Notes: generated from the sequence alone by a model not told the origin. Numbered from the stretch's first letter, positions 9,801-19,149 are shown. The stretch is DNA of 64,000 nt from DASUXA01 sp036378155 (GCA_036378155.1 DASUXA010000075.1:16917-80916); one strand, 5' to 3'. Program-made: numbers and translations.

Positions 9801-12376
9801 CCACCGGTACCAACAGCTCGACCCTCGTGCCGGCCGAGCCGCTGGACGCTGAGCTTCGCAGCGCCGTCGCACGCATCGCACGCGTGCCGCATCTGCTGGT
9901 CGCCTGCGACTACGACGGCACGCTGGCGCCGATCGTGGAGGACCCGTCTCAGGCGGTACCGCTGCCCGAGGCGGTCGCCGCCGTGCGGTCGCTGGCCGCG
10001 CTGCCGCAGACCACGGTCGCCGTGGTCTCGGGGCGGGCGCTGCGCGACCTCGCCGCGCTGTCCCGGCTGCCCAGCGAGGTCCACCTGGTCGGCAGCCACG
10101 GGTCGGAGTTCGACGTCGGGTTCGTCCAGCGGCTCGCGCCGGAGCTCGTCGAGCTGCGCACCCGGCTGCAGCGCGAGATCCAGAGCATCGTGGGCGGGCG
10201 GCCCGGCGTGCGCATCGAATCCAAGCCGGCAAGCGTCGCGGTCCACTTCCGGACCGCTCTGCCCGAGGTCAAGGACGAGATCGTCGCCGCGATCGAGCAG
10301 GGCCCGGCGGCGTGGCCGGAGATCTACGTCACACGGGGCAAGGAAGTCGCCGAGCTGTCGGTAATCGCCACCCACAAGGGCACCGCGGTCGACGCGCTGC
10401 GCATGCAGATCTCCGCCAGCGCGGTCCTGTTCATCGGCGACGACGTCACCGACGAAAACGCGTTCGGTCGGCTCAAGGGGCCGGACGTGGGCGTCAAGAT
10501 CGGACCCGGCGAGACTCTCGCCGGGTACCGCGTGGCCGACCCGGTCGAGGCGGTACGCGTGCTCGGGCTCCTGCTCGAAGCCCGGCGCACCTGGCTGTAC
10601 GGCGAGCGCGCGGTACCCATCGAGCGGCACTCGATGCTCGCCAACGGGCGTACCGTCGCCCTGCTCACCCCGGACGCCAAGGTGAGCTGGCTGTGCCACC
10701 CCCGACCGGACTCGTCGGCGATCTTCGCGGATCTGCTCGGCGGTACCTCCGCCGGGCACTTCTCGATCGTCCCGACCGAAGGCGAGAAGATGCCGCTCGG
10801 TCAGCGGTACCGGTCGGGCACCATGACCGTGGAGACCCGCTGGTCGGGGCTGACCGTGACGGACTGGCTGGACAACGCCGGACCGACCGGCACGACCCTG
10901 GTCCGGGAGCTGACCGGGCACCGGACGGTACGCCTCGAGTTCTGCCCCCGACCCGAGTACGGGCAGGTCGCGATCAGGCTGCAGCCGCTCGGCGACGGTC
11001 TGCTGGTGCTCGGCTCCAACGAGCCGGTGGCGTTGCGCGCCCCGGGCGTCGACTGGGACGTCGTCACCGAGGCCGGTCACCAGACCGCGCGCGCGGTCGT
11101 CGACCTGCGTGCCGCCGGCGGACGGGTGGTGCTGGAACTGCGGCTCGGCTCGCACTCCATCGATCCGCACGCGGTTCCCGTCGAGGTACGCCGGGACGAA
11201 GCCGAACGGCCGTGGCGCGAGTGGGTCCGTGCGCTGCGGCTGCCGTCGCTCGCCCGTGAGCACGTCACACGCAGCGCGCTCACCCTGCGCGGGCTGTGCC
11301 ACCAGCCGACCGGCTCGATCCTCGCGGCGGCGACCAGTTCCCTGCCCGAGGAGCTGGGCGGGGTCCGCAACTGGGACTACCGGTACTGCTGGCTGCGCGA
11401 CGCGGCGATGAGCGCCCGCGCCCTGGTCGACCTCGGCTCGCTGGACGAGGCCGAGGCGCTGCTCGCCTGGATCGACCTGTGCGTCGAACGCACCGGCGGG
11501 CACCCGGAGCGGCTGCACCCGCTGTACACCGTCGACGGGTTCGAGCTCGGCGCCGAAGCGGTCATCGAGACGCTGCCCGGGTACGCCGGATCACGCCCGG
11601 TCCGGGTCGGCAACGCCGCGAACCGGCAGCTTCAACTCGACGTGTTCGGTCCGATCGCCGACCTGATCGCGGCGGTCGCCGACGTGCGCGGGTCGGTGAA
11701 GGCGCAGGAGTGGCGGGTCCTGGACAACATGGTCTCCGCCGTGGAGCGGCGCTGGCACGAGCCGGACCACGGACTGTGGGAAGCCCGGCTGCCACCCCGG
11801 CACCACGTGTACTCGAAGGTCATGTGCTGGATGACCGTGGACCGCGCGCTGCACCTGGTGCGCAAGCACGACGGCGGGCAGGACCGCCCGGACTGGGCCG
11901 AGCTGCGCGACCGGATCGCCGAGAACGTGCTGACCCACGGCTGGCACGAGGAGGCGGGCGCGTACTCGGTCGCGTACGGGTACCCGGAAATGGACGCCTC
12001 GTCGCTGTGGATCGGGTTGTCCGGGCTGCTTCCCGACGACGACCCGAGGTTCCTCGACACGGTCCTGAAGATCGAGGCCGACCTGCGTTCCGGGCCGGTG
12101 GTGTACCGGTACCGCTGGGACGACGGGCTGCCGGGTCGCGAGGGCGGGTTCCACATCTGCACGGCGTGGCTGATCGAGGCGTACCTGCGTACCGGACGCC
12201 GCTCCGACGCGGAGGAGCTGTTCGAGCAGATGCTCGACTGCGCGGGCCCGACCGGGCTGCTGCCCGAGCAGTACGACCCGCTCGCCGAGCGCGGACTGGG
12301 CAACCACCCCCAGGCGTACAGCCACCTGGGCGTGATCCGGTGCGCGCTGCTGCTGGACGGGACGACCACCGACTGA
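9797..12376 (+). CDS. otsB: Trehalose-6-phosphate phosphatase fused to GH15 hydrolase
   Basis: This single 859-residue protein has two enzymes. Residues about 30-265 form a HAD-family OtsB with nucleophile motif DYDGT (38-42), SGR and the metal-binding GDDVTDE near residue 214. Residues about 270-855 form a GH15 (glucoamylase/trehalase-type) domain with a beta-sandwich front, the RNWDYRYCWLRDAAM catalytic block near 524 and LLPEQYDP near 821 carrying the second carboxylate. The fusion recurs in actinobacteria. Some GH15 proteins are alpha,alpha-trehalases, so this product may both make and degrade trehalose, or act on another alpha-glucoside; specificity is not readable. It overlaps otsA by GTGA and ends before a strong hairpin. 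Confidence 0.93.
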   Translation: MTTGTNSSTLVPAEPLDAELRSAVARIARVPHLLVACDYDGTLAPIVEDPSQAVPLPEAVAAVRSLAALPQTTVAVVSGRALRDLAALSRLPSEVHLVGSHGSEFDVGFVQRLAPELVELRTRLQREIQSIVGGRPGVRIESKPASVAVHFRTALPEVKDEIVAAIEQGPAAWPEIYVTRGKEVAELSVIATHKGTAVDALRMQISASAVLFIGDDVTDENAFGRLKGPDVGVKIGPGETLAGYRVADPVEAVRVLGLLLEARRTWLYGERAVPIERHSMLANGRTVALLTPDAKVSWLCHPRPDSSAIFADLLGGTSAGHFSIVPTEGEKMPLGQRYRSGTMTVETRWSGLTVTDWLDNAGPTGTTLVRELTGHRTVRLEFCPRPEYGQVAIRLQPLGDGLLVLGSNEPVALRAPGVDWDVVTEAGHQTARAVVDLRAAGGRVVLELRLGSHSIDPHAVPVEVRRDEAERPWREWVRALRLPSLAREHVTRSALTLRGLCHQPTGSILAAATSSLPEELGGVRNWDYRYCWLRDAAMSARALVDLGSLDEAEALLAWIDLCVERTGGHPERLHPLYTVDGFELGAEAVIETLPGYAGSRPVRVGNAANRQLQLDVFGPIADLIAAVADVRGSVKAQEWRVLDNMVSAVERRWHEPDHGLWEARLPPRHHVYSKVMCWMTVDRALHLVRKHDGGQDRPDWAELRDRIAENVLTHGWHEEAGAYSVAYGYPEMDASSLWIGLSGLLPDDDPRFLDTVLKIEADLRSGPVVYRYRWDDGLPGREGGFHICTAWLIEAYLRTGRRSDAEELFEQMLDCAGPTGLLPEQYDPLAERGLGNHPQAYSHLGVIRCALLLDGTTTD

Positions 12377-12412
12377 GCGGGCGGCGCACCGGCGGGGACG
12401 TCGTCGACAAGC

Positions 12413-12452
12413 GCACAACGGTGGTGGTGTAGGTACACCACCACTGTTGTGC
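12413..12452. terminator. Bidirectional terminator (otsB / cysG)
   Basis: An 18-bp stem (12413-12430 with 12435-12452), including one G-T wobble, has an AGGT loop. It lies between convergent genes. Confidence 0.87.
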
Positions 12453-12469
12453 GGGTCGACCGGAACCGG

Positions 12470-13762
12470 TCAGCTGGCGGGCGTGGACGCCGCGACAGCC
12501 AGCACCTCGGCGACGGCGCCCACCACGACCACGGCAGGCGGTCGCAGCCCCGCCTCGGCGACCGCGCGCGGCAGGTCGCCGAGGGCGGCGCGGACCACGC
12601 GTTGCGTCCCGGTCGTACCCTCCTGCACGACGGCAGCCGGGGTGTGCGCCGATCGCCCGTGCGCGCGCAGGGTCGCCACGATCGCGTCGAGGTTTCTCAA
12701 CCCCATCAGCACGCACAGCGTCCCGCGTAGCCGCGCCAACGCCGACCAGTCGACCAGCGACCCTGGATCGTCCGGGGGAAGGTGCCCCGACACCACCACG
12801 AACTCGTGCGCCACGCCGCGATGGGTCACCGGGATGCCGGCGGCGGCGGGTACCGCGATCGCGCTGGTCACCCCCGGTACGACGGTGACCGGGACGCCCG
12901 CGGCGACGCAGGCGAGCACCTCCTCGCCGCCGCGCCCGAACACGTACGGGTCGCCGCCCTTGAGCCGCACCACCGCCTTGCCCGCCAGCGCCCGGTCCAC
13001 GATGATCCGGTTGATCTCCTGCTGGGTACGGGCCGGTCCGTACGGGATCTTCGACGCGTCCACCAGTTCCGCGTCGCCCCGCGCCTCGTCGAGCAGCAGT
13101 CCCGGTACCAGCCGGTCGACCACGATCACGTCGGCGGCGGCGAGCAGCCGCCGCCCCTTCACGGTGATCAGTTCCGGGTCGCCCGGTCCCGAGCCGACCA
13201 GCGCCACCGACCCGAGGGTCGGCGCGGCCGGTACCTGCGGGTCGCCGGCAGCCGTGGCGTCGCGCCCGCCGCCGGAGACCGGCTCGCGCGGTTCCGGGAC
13301 GGTGCCGGGCAGCGCGCCGGTGGCGAGACCGTCGCGGATCGCGTCGCGGATAGCCATCGCCCGGCGCGGCTCGCCGCCGCCGAGCACCGCCACGGTGACC
13401 GGTCCGTGCCGGGTCACCGCGGGCGTCCACGCGGTCGCCGCGTACCGGTCGTCCGCCCGTACGCAGAACACCCGCTGCCGTTCGGCGACGGCGCTGACCT
13501 CGCTCGCCACCGCCCGGTCGTCGACGGCGACGTGGACCAGCCACGCCCCGTCCACGTCGGTCGGCTCGAAGCCGCGCGCCCGCCATCCGATCCGACCCGC
13601 GTCGGCGAGGGCGCGCAGCGCCGGGGTGATCGTGGGAGCCACGAGCAGCACGTCCGCCCCGGCGGCGAGCAGCCCCGGCACCCGCCGGCTGGCGACCGCC
13701 CCGCCGCCCACGACAAGGACCCGCCGACCGTCCAGCCGCAGCCCCATCGGATACAGGTTCAC
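12470..13762 (-). CDS. cysG: Siroheme synthase-like CysG: precorrin-2 dehydrogenase plus uroporphyrinogen-III C-methyltransferase
   Basis: This 430-residue fusion has an N-terminal Rossmann domain (VLVVGGGAVASRR near residue 15) that oxidises precorrin-2 to sirohydrochlorin. After a low-complexity linker (about 140-185) comes a C-terminal SAM-dependent methyltransferase with VGSGPGDPELITVKG, LKGGDPYVFGRGGEE and VVPGVTSA, the CobA/SUMT motifs. It supplies precorrin-2 to siroheme and cobalamin pathways. GTG at 13762 is preferred because the N-terminal NLYPMGLRLDGR aligns with family starts; ATG at 13747 is possible. That GTG lies inside the duplicated copy of the cobT tail, so the duplication shaped its start. 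It is the last gene of the cobC-cobT-cysG operon. Confidence 0.92.
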   Translation of the reverse strand: MNLYPMGLRLDGRRVLVVGGGAVASRRVPGLLAAGADVLLVAPTITPALRALADAGRIGWRARGFEPTDVDGAWLVHVAVDDRAVASEVSAVAERQRVFCVRADDRYAATAWTPAVTRHGPVTVAVLGGGEPRRAMAIRDAIRDGLATGALPGTVPEPREPVSGGGRDATAAGDPQVPAAPTLGSVALVGSGPGDPELITVKGRRLLAAADVIVVDRLVPGLLLDEARGDAELVDASKIPYGPARTQQEINRIIVDRALAGKAVVRLKGGDPYVFGRGGEEVLACVAAGVPVTVVPGVTSAIAVPAAAGIPVTHRGVAHEFVVVSGHLPPDDPGSLVDWSALARLRGTLCVLMGLRNLDAIVATLRAHGRSAHTPAAVVQEGTTGTQRVVRAALGDLPRAVAEAGLRPPAVVVVGAVAEVLAVAASTPAS

Positions 13763-13826
13763 GTGCCGGTGACCCCCGCCGAATCGAAAACGTTCACTTT
13801 TCGGTGACCCCCGCCGAGTCGAAGGT
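13757..13826. repeat. 35-bp tandem duplication of the cobT 3' end
   Basis: Units 13757-13791 and 13792-13826 are near-identical copies with a few substitutions. The right copy encodes the C-terminus and stop of cobT (FDSAGVTEK). The left copy would encode FDSAGVTGT and a stop, but is now the cobT-cysG junction and contains the cysG GTG. Confidence 0.88.
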
Positions 13827-14843
13827 CGCCACCTCGTGCAGTACCCGCACCGCGCTGGCGACCGTCGGCAGCGCGAGCAGCGCCCCGGTACCTTCGCCGA
13901 GTCGCAGTCCGAGGTCGACCAGCGGTTCGAGCCCGAGATGGCGCAGCGCGACCGTGGCGCCCGGTTCGGCGGAACGGTGACCTGCCACGCACGCGGCGAC
14001 GGCGTCGGGCGCCAGGGCGGTCGCCGCGAGCGCGGCGGACGCGGCGATCACCCCGTCGATGATGACCGGTACCCGGTGGGCTGCCCCGCCCAGCACGAAC
14101 CCGGCAAGGGCGGCGTGCTCCAGCCCGCCGACCGCCGCCAGTACCCCGATCGGGTCGCTCGGGTCCACCGCGTGCCGCGCCAGGGCGGTCGCGACGACCT
14201 CGACCTTGTGCGCGTGCACCGCGTCCGGGATGCCGGTACCGCGTCCGGTGACCGTCGCCGCGTCGCTGCCGGTGAACGCCGCGACCAGGGCTGCCGCCGG
14301 CGTGGTGTTCGCGATCCCCATGTCCCCGGTGACCAGCGCCCGGGCACCGTCGGCGACCAGGCGACCGGCGACGTCGATGCCCACCTCGACGGCGGCGACG
14401 ACCTCGTCGCGGGTGAGCGCCGGACCGACCGTCAGATCGCGCGTACCGCGTCGGATGTTCGCGCTGATCAGACCCGGTGCCGGGGCGAGCGGCGCGGCGA
14501 CTCCCACGTCCACCACGACGACGGTCGCGCCGACCTGCCGGGCGAACGCGTTGACCACCGCGCCTCCGGCGAGGAAGTTGCCGACCATCTGCGCGGTGAC
14601 CTCCTGCGGCCAGGGCGTCACGCCCTGCGCGTGTACCCCGTGGTCGCCCGCGAAGATCGCCACGGCGGCGGGCTGCGGCATCGGCGGAGGACACGCCCCG
14701 GCGAGCCCGGCGAGGCGTACCGAGAGGTCCTCGAGCGCCCCCAGCGAGCCGGCGGGCTTCGTCAGCCGGGCGTGCAGGGCTCGGGTCGCCGCCATGGCGC
14801 TCGCGTCCGGCGGTCGCACCGCCGCGATGGTCTCCTGGAGCAC
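13794..14843 (-). CDS. cobT: Nicotinate-nucleotide-dimethylbenzimidazole phosphoribosyltransferase
   Basis: CobT (349 residues) makes alpha-ribazole-5'-phosphate from dimethylbenzimidazole and nicotinate mononucleotide for the lower cobalamin ligand. Visible family motifs are RLTKPAGSLGALEDL near the start, AIFAGDHGVHAQGVTPWPQEVTAQM, GDMGIANTTPAAAL in the middle and a C-terminal LRLGEGTGALLALP, where the Glu of GEG is the catalytic base. The length is canonical. GTG at 14843 overlaps the cobC TAG by one base. The 3' end has been duplicated. Confidence 0.95.
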   Translation of the reverse strand: MLQETIAAVRPPDASAMAATRALHARLTKPAGSLGALEDLSVRLAGLAGACPPPMPQPAAVAIFAGDHGVHAQGVTPWPQEVTAQMVGNFLAGGAVVNAFARQVGATVVVVDVGVAAPLAPAPGLISANIRRGTRDLTVGPALTRDEVVAAVEVGIDVAGRLVADGARALVTGDMGIANTTPAAALVAAFTGSDAATVTGRGTGIPDAVHAHKVEVVATALARHAVDPSDPIGVLAAVGGLEHAALAGFVLGGAAHRVPVIIDGVIAASAALAATALAPDAVAACVAGHRSAEPGATVALRHLGLEPLVDLGLRLGEGTGALLALPTVASAVRVLHEVATFDSAGVTEK

Positions 14844-15889
14844 TAGCCCTCCCCGGTCAGTACCTCGGTCAGCGCGGCGACGAATGCGTCGCCGATGGCA
14901 GTCTCCCGCACCGCGACGCGCAGCCAGTCGGGGCCCAGCCCGGGGAAGGTGTCGCCACGGCGTACCGCGAAACCCCGCTCCCGCAGCGCCCGCCGCACCC
15001 GCGCCCCGTCCGGTACCCGCAGCAGCACGAACGAACTCGCCGGCTCGGCGGGGATCTCGACGCCCGGTACCCGGCGCAGCGCGGCGACCAGGTCGCGGCG
15101 GTGTACCGCGAGCCGCTCGGCGATCGCCCGTTCCGCCGCGACCGCCTCGGGCGAGGCACACGCCGCCGCCGCGGCGAGCGCGGGTGTCGAGACCGGCCAC
15201 AGCGGCTGTACGGCGGCGAGCGCGGCGACCAGGCGCGGCTCGGCGAGCAGGTATCCGATGCGCAGCCCGGCGAGCCCCCAGGTCTTGGTGAGGCTGCGGA
15301 CCACGACGAGTCCGGGCAGGTCGGCGCGACCGGCGAGGGAGTCCGGCTCGCCCGGTACGGTGTCGGCGAACGCCTCGTCGACCACGAGGACGCGGCCTGG
15401 TCGGGCGAGCGCCGCCAGCGTCGCGGCAGGGTGCCGGACCGATGTCGGGTTCGTCGGGTTGCCGACGACGACCAGGTCCGCCTCCTGCGGAATCGCGGTC
15501 GGGTCGAGGCGGAAGCCGGTACCCGCCGCGAGCGTCACCCGACGCACCCGGTGACCCGCTGCCCGCAGCGCCGCCTCCGGCTCGGTGAACTGCGGGTGTA
15601 CCACGACCGGATGCCTCACCCTGCCGACCGCCGCGCGGGCGATCAGCACGAACGCCTGCGCCGCCCCGGCGGTGAGCAGCACCTCGTTCTCGCCTCGCCG
15701 GTGGCGCGCCGCGAGCGCGCGGCGCGCCGGTGTCGGGTCCGGGTACCGGTCCAGCGTCCCCAGCGATGAAGCGAGCGGCTCGGCGAGCCACCCGGGCAGC
15801 GGCTCCTGCCGCACGTTGACGGCGAGGTCGACGAGACCGTCGGCGACCTCGCGGTCGCCGTGGAAGCCGAGGTCGGGGTCGGTGGGCAT
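14843..15889 (-). CDS. cobC: CobC-type PLP-dependent aminotransferase / threonine-phosphate decarboxylase
   Basis: This 348-residue fold-type I PLP enzyme resembles actinobacterial Rv2231c/CobC. Its features are DLAVNVRQEPLP at the start, DRYPDPTPARRALAARH, substrate-side VGNPTNPTS, the DEAFAD aspartate contacting the pyridine nitrogen, and the lysine of VRSLTKTWGLAGLRIGY that forms the Schiff base. In cobalamin synthesis the family makes aminopropanol phosphate from threonine phosphate; histidinol-phosphate-like activity is the alternative. Position immediately upstream of cobT supports the cobalamin role. The first codon is ATG at 15889. Confidence 0.9.
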   Translation of the reverse strand: MPTDPDLGFHGDREVADGLVDLAVNVRQEPLPGWLAEPLASSLGTLDRYPDPTPARRALAARHRRGENEVLLTAGAAQAFVLIARAAVGRVRHPVVVHPQFTEPEAALRAAGHRVRRVTLAAGTGFRLDPTAIPQEADLVVVGNPTNPTSVRHPAATLAALARPGRVLVVDEAFADTVPGEPDSLAGRADLPGLVVVRSLTKTWGLAGLRIGYLLAEPRLVAALAAVQPLWPVSTPALAAAAACASPEAVAAERAIAERLAVHRRDLVAALRRVPGVEIPAEPASSFVLLRVPDGARVRRALRERGFAVRRGDTFPGLGPDWLRVAVRETAIGDAFVAALTEVLTGEG

Positions 15890-15997
15890 GCCGCGATCGT
15901 GCCGGGCGGGGCGGGACGGGTACCGACCGGGGGCGAGATCCCGTGAAGCTCGTGCTTTCGGTCCTTAGTTGTGGGTATTTGTCCTAGCTTCTAAGGC

Positions 15998-18265
15998 GTG
16001 ACGAAGAGCCTTATCGCCTCCGCCCGCTGGGTCGCTCCGCTCGTGCGCGCGGGTCTCATCGTCGGCATCGCGACCGCTGTGCTGATCTACCCGCTGGTCG
16101 CGCTCGGCGGGTTGACCGCCAAGGCCGGCACCGACGCGTTCAACTCTCTGCCGACCGAACTCACCACGGTGCGACAGGCTCAGGCGTCCACCGTGTACGC
16201 CGCGGACGGCACCACCCCGTTGACCATGTTCTACGAGGAGTACCGCAGGTACGTCCCGATCAGCGACGTCTCGCCGTACATGTCGGAGGCGATCGTCTCG
16301 GCGGAGGACGGGCGCTTCTACCGGCACCACGGCGTCGACCCGAAGGGCGTGGCGCGCGCGTTCGTGGCGAACCGCCAGGCGGGCGAGGTGTCCCAGGGCG
16401 GCTCCACGCTGACCATGCAGTACGTCCGTGACGCGCTGCGCGACTCCGCCCGCACCCCCCGGCAGGCGATCGACGCGACCGAGCAGACGCCCAGTCGCAA
16501 GATCCGCGAGATGCGGTACGCGATCGAGTTGGAGAAGCGGCTCACCAAGCAGGAGATCCTCGAGCGGTACCTGAACATCGCCTACTTCGGTCACGACGCG
16601 TACGGCATCTACGCCGCCAGCCAGATCTTCTTCTCCAAGCCGCCGAACCAGCTCACCCTGCCCGAGGCGGCGCTGCTCGCCGGGCTGGTCAAGGCGCCCA
16701 CCGCGTACGACCCGGCGAGCACCGACACCTCAGACGCGCGGGCGCGGCGGGACTGGGTGCTGACCCGGATGCAGACCCTCGGGTACATCCCGCCGAGCGT
16801 CGCCGAGCAGGCCCGGCAGCAGCCGATCAAGCTCAAGCTGAGCAGCCCGCCTAACGACTGCATCTCGGTGTCGCACAACGACTGGGGCTTCTTCTGCGAC
16901 ATGTTCCGCCAGTGGTGGATGTCGCAGCCCGCGTTCGGCGACAACCCGCAGGACCGCCTGGAGACGCTGCGTCGCGGCGGTTGGCGGATCGTCAGTTCGC
17001 TCGACCCCGCCGTACAGTCCGCCGCGCGCCAACAGGTGATCGCCAAGGAACCGGTGACCAGCAAGTTCGCCCACGGGCTGGTGATGGTCGAGCCCGGCTC
17101 CGGTCTGATCAAGGCGATGGCGGTGAACCGGGTGTACTCCTTCGACCAGTCGCGGAACGGACCGAGCACGGCGGTCGGCGCGAGAGGCGTCCGCGGCACC
17201 TACCCGAACACGGTGAACATGCTGCTCGGCGGCGGTTCGATCGGGTACCAGGCGGGTTCCACGTTCAAGATGTTCACCATGCTCGCGGCGCTGGAACACG
17301 GCATGCCGCTGAGCACCGAGATCTACGCGCCCTACACCGTCACGACCAACTACCTGACCAGCAGCGGACCGGCACGCTGCGCGGGCGACAAGTGGTGCCC
17401 GAGCAACGCGAGCGGGGCGATGACCGGCTGGCAGAGCATGTGGTCCGGGTTCGGCAAGTCGGTGAACACCTACTGGGTACAGGTCGAGGAGCGGGTCGGC
17501 GCCGCCAACGCCGTCCAGATGGCCCAGCGGCTGGGGTTGACCTGGCACAACGCGGTCGACGAGCGGCTGGCGAAACCGGAGAACGCGAACGGCTGGGGTC
17601 CGTTCACCCTCGGCGTCGCGGACACCACGCCGCTGGAGATGGCGAACGCGTACGCCACGGTCGCGGCGAACGGGGTGTACTGCGAGCCGTTGCCGGTACG
17701 GTCGATCACCGCGCCGGACGGCAGTCCGGCGATGATGTCCGTCGGCAAGGGCAAGGCGGTACCGGTCGCGTCGCCACGCTGCCACCAGGCGGTCGCCCCC
17801 GAGGTGGCGCATGCCGCCGCCGACGCGGCACGGTGTACGACCGGGTACAAGGCGGCGACCGGGGACTGCGGCGGATGGTCGACGGCGTCCGGCGTGTACC
17901 GGACGGTCGGTCGTCCGGTCGCCGGCAAGACCGGTACCACGGACAACACGGCGGCTGCCTGGTTCATCGGGTTCACCCCGCAACTCGCCGCGGCGGCGTT
18001 CATCTCGGACCCCGACAATCCGGGCGACGGCGTCGGGGACAGGAACTCCCAGAAGCCGGTCGAAGCGGTGGCGAACACGTTGAAACTCGCGTCCGCCGCG
18101 CTGCCGGTACGCGACTTCACCCCACCGCCGTCGCGCCTGGTCGGCAAGGCGCAGAGGGTCGTCGCGCCGCCGGCGGTGGCGCCGGCACGCCCGGCACGAC
18201 CGGCTCCCGCGCCGCGCCAGCAGCAGCCGCCCGCGCAGAAGAAAAAGAAGAAGGGGCGCGGCTGA
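15998..18265 (+). CDS. Class A penicillin-binding protein
   Basis: This bifunctional peptidoglycan synthase has 755 residues. A short cytoplasmic N-terminus and one TM helix (about 17-40) precede the GT51 glycosyltransferase domain (EDGRFYRHHGVDPKGVARAF with catalytic Glu, GGSTLTMQYVRD, RKIREMRYAIELE). The transpeptidase domain carries SxxK in GSTFKMF (about 420), SVN in GKSVNTYW and KTGT in AGKTGTTDN. The C-terminal tail is Pro/Ala-rich and ends in a run of lysines. It polymerises and cross-links lipid II outside the membrane. GTG at 15998 follows a TAAGG stretch; the short upstream gap probably holds the promoter. Confidence 0.95.
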   Translation: MTKSLIASARWVAPLVRAGLIVGIATAVLIYPLVALGGLTAKAGTDAFNSLPTELTTVRQAQASTVYAADGTTPLTMFYEEYRRYVPISDVSPYMSEAIVSAEDGRFYRHHGVDPKGVARAFVANRQAGEVSQGGSTLTMQYVRDALRDSARTPRQAIDATEQTPSRKIREMRYAIELEKRLTKQEILERYLNIAYFGHDAYGIYAASQIFFSKPPNQLTLPEAALLAGLVKAPTAYDPASTDTSDARARRDWVLTRMQTLGYIPPSVAEQARQQPIKLKLSSPPNDCISVSHNDWGFFCDMFRQWWMSQPAFGDNPQDRLETLRRGGWRIVSSLDPAVQSAARQQVIAKEPVTSKFAHGLVMVEPGSGLIKAMAVNRVYSFDQSRNGPSTAVGARGVRGTYPNTVNMLLGGGSIGYQAGSTFKMFTMLAALEHGMPLSTEIYAPYTVTTNYLTSSGPARCAGDKWCPSNASGAMTGWQSMWSGFGKSVNTYWVQVEERVGAANAVQMAQRLGLTWHNAVDERLAKPENANGWGPFTLGVADTTPLEMANAYATVAANGVYCEPLPVRSITAPDGSPAMMSVGKGKAVPVASPRCHQAVAPEVAHAAADAARCTTGYKAATGDCGGWSTASGVYRTVGRPVAGKTGTTDNTAAAWFIGFTPQLAAAAFISDPDNPGDGVGDRNSQKPVEAVANTLKLASAALPVRDFTPPPSRLVGKAQRVVAPPAVAPARPARPAPAPRQQQPPAQKKKKKGRG

Positions 18266-18289
18266 GCGCGTCTCCGTCGTCGCCGGTCA

Positions 18290-18312
18290 GGTCGCGGCGA
18301 TGCCCCGCGACC
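18290..18312. terminator. Possible weak terminator hairpin
   Basis: An 8-bp perfect stem (GGTCGCGG at 18290-18297 with CCGCGACC at 18305-18312) lies between the convergent PBP and GNAT genes. Confidence 0.45.
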
Positions 18313-18328
18313 CGGCACAGTTGCCCGG

Positions 18329-18922
18329 TTACCGCAGGTCGGCGGCGACCAGCGACCACATCTGCAGGTCGACCCGACCGCTGTGGACGTGTCCGGCGTT
18401 GCGCAGCAGCCCCTCGTACACGAAACCGGCTTTCTCCGCGACCCGCCGCGACGCCGTGTTGCCCGGCGCCACCCGCAACTCCACCCGCTGGAACCCGTGC
18501 TCCACGATCAACGCGATGGCGAGCCCGTCCACCGCCTCCGCGGCGATACCGAACCCGCGCGTCTCGGGCGCGACCGCGTAGCCGATCTCGGTGCTGCGCG
18601 CCACCCAGTCGGTGCGTTCCGTCCACAGGCAGCCGACCAGCGTGTCGTCCTCGCGCCGCAGGACCCCGTAGTTGTCGCCGGCACCGGTGCTGCGGCGCTG
18701 CTCCGCCAGCCCGGTACACCACGACTGCCCGTCGATCTGCCCGAACTCGGCGGGGAACGGCAGCCAGCGCCGGGTCTGCTTGTCCGCGAACACCTCGCTG
18801 ACCCGCTCCGCGTCCTCCGGCACCACCGGCCTGACATGCAGTCGCGGGGTGGCGACGGTCAGCGCGGGAAAGCGACGGGTCGGCAGGATCGGCCAGGCGC
18901 CCGACCACGACTCCGTGATCAC
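18329..18922 (-). CDS. GNAT-family N-acetyltransferase (RimJ-like)
   Basis: This 197-residue GNAT protein shows TPRLHVRPVVPEDAERVSEVF at the front, the beta4 strand EIGYAVAPETRGFGIAAEAV with the Q/RxxGxG/A acetyl-CoA loop (RGFGIA), and the ELRVAPGNTASRRVAEKAGFVYEG block typical of RimJ/RimL-like acetyltransferases of ribosomal proteins or amino groups. GTG at 18922 is the likely start; the upstream in-frame extension is Arg-rich and unlike the family. The substrate is unknown. Confidence 0.85.
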   Translation of the reverse strand: MITESWSGAWPILPTRRFPALTVATPRLHVRPVVPEDAERVSEVFADKQTRRWLPFPAEFGQIDGQSWCTGLAEQRRSTGAGDNYGVLRREDDTLVGCLWTERTDWVARSTEIGYAVAPETRGFGIAAEAVDGLAIALIVEHGFQRVELRVAPGNTASRRVAEKAGFVYEGLLRNAGHVHSGRVDLQMWSLVAADLR

Positions 18923-19149
18923 GCGCCCGACCCGATCGGACGTCGGGCATCCGGCGAGGCGACCATGGAACCTCCTCGGGTCGCGGAACGGGTCGCGGAT
19001 GGCGCCGTCACACGCTGTCCGGTCTCGACCCGGTCCTCGTTCCGCGTCTCGACCCGGCGTCTCGGCACGCACCCGTCGGCGACGATAGCGGAAACCGGGG
19101 CGGCTGGGCGCCGGACGCGACTGTTGTGACTCGGGTACCGTCAGTCGAC

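Noticed and set aside
12470..15889. A cobalamin riboswitch for cobC-cobT-cysG
   Set aside because: No B12-box-like sequence is recognisable between 15890 and 15997, and the gap is too short for the element.
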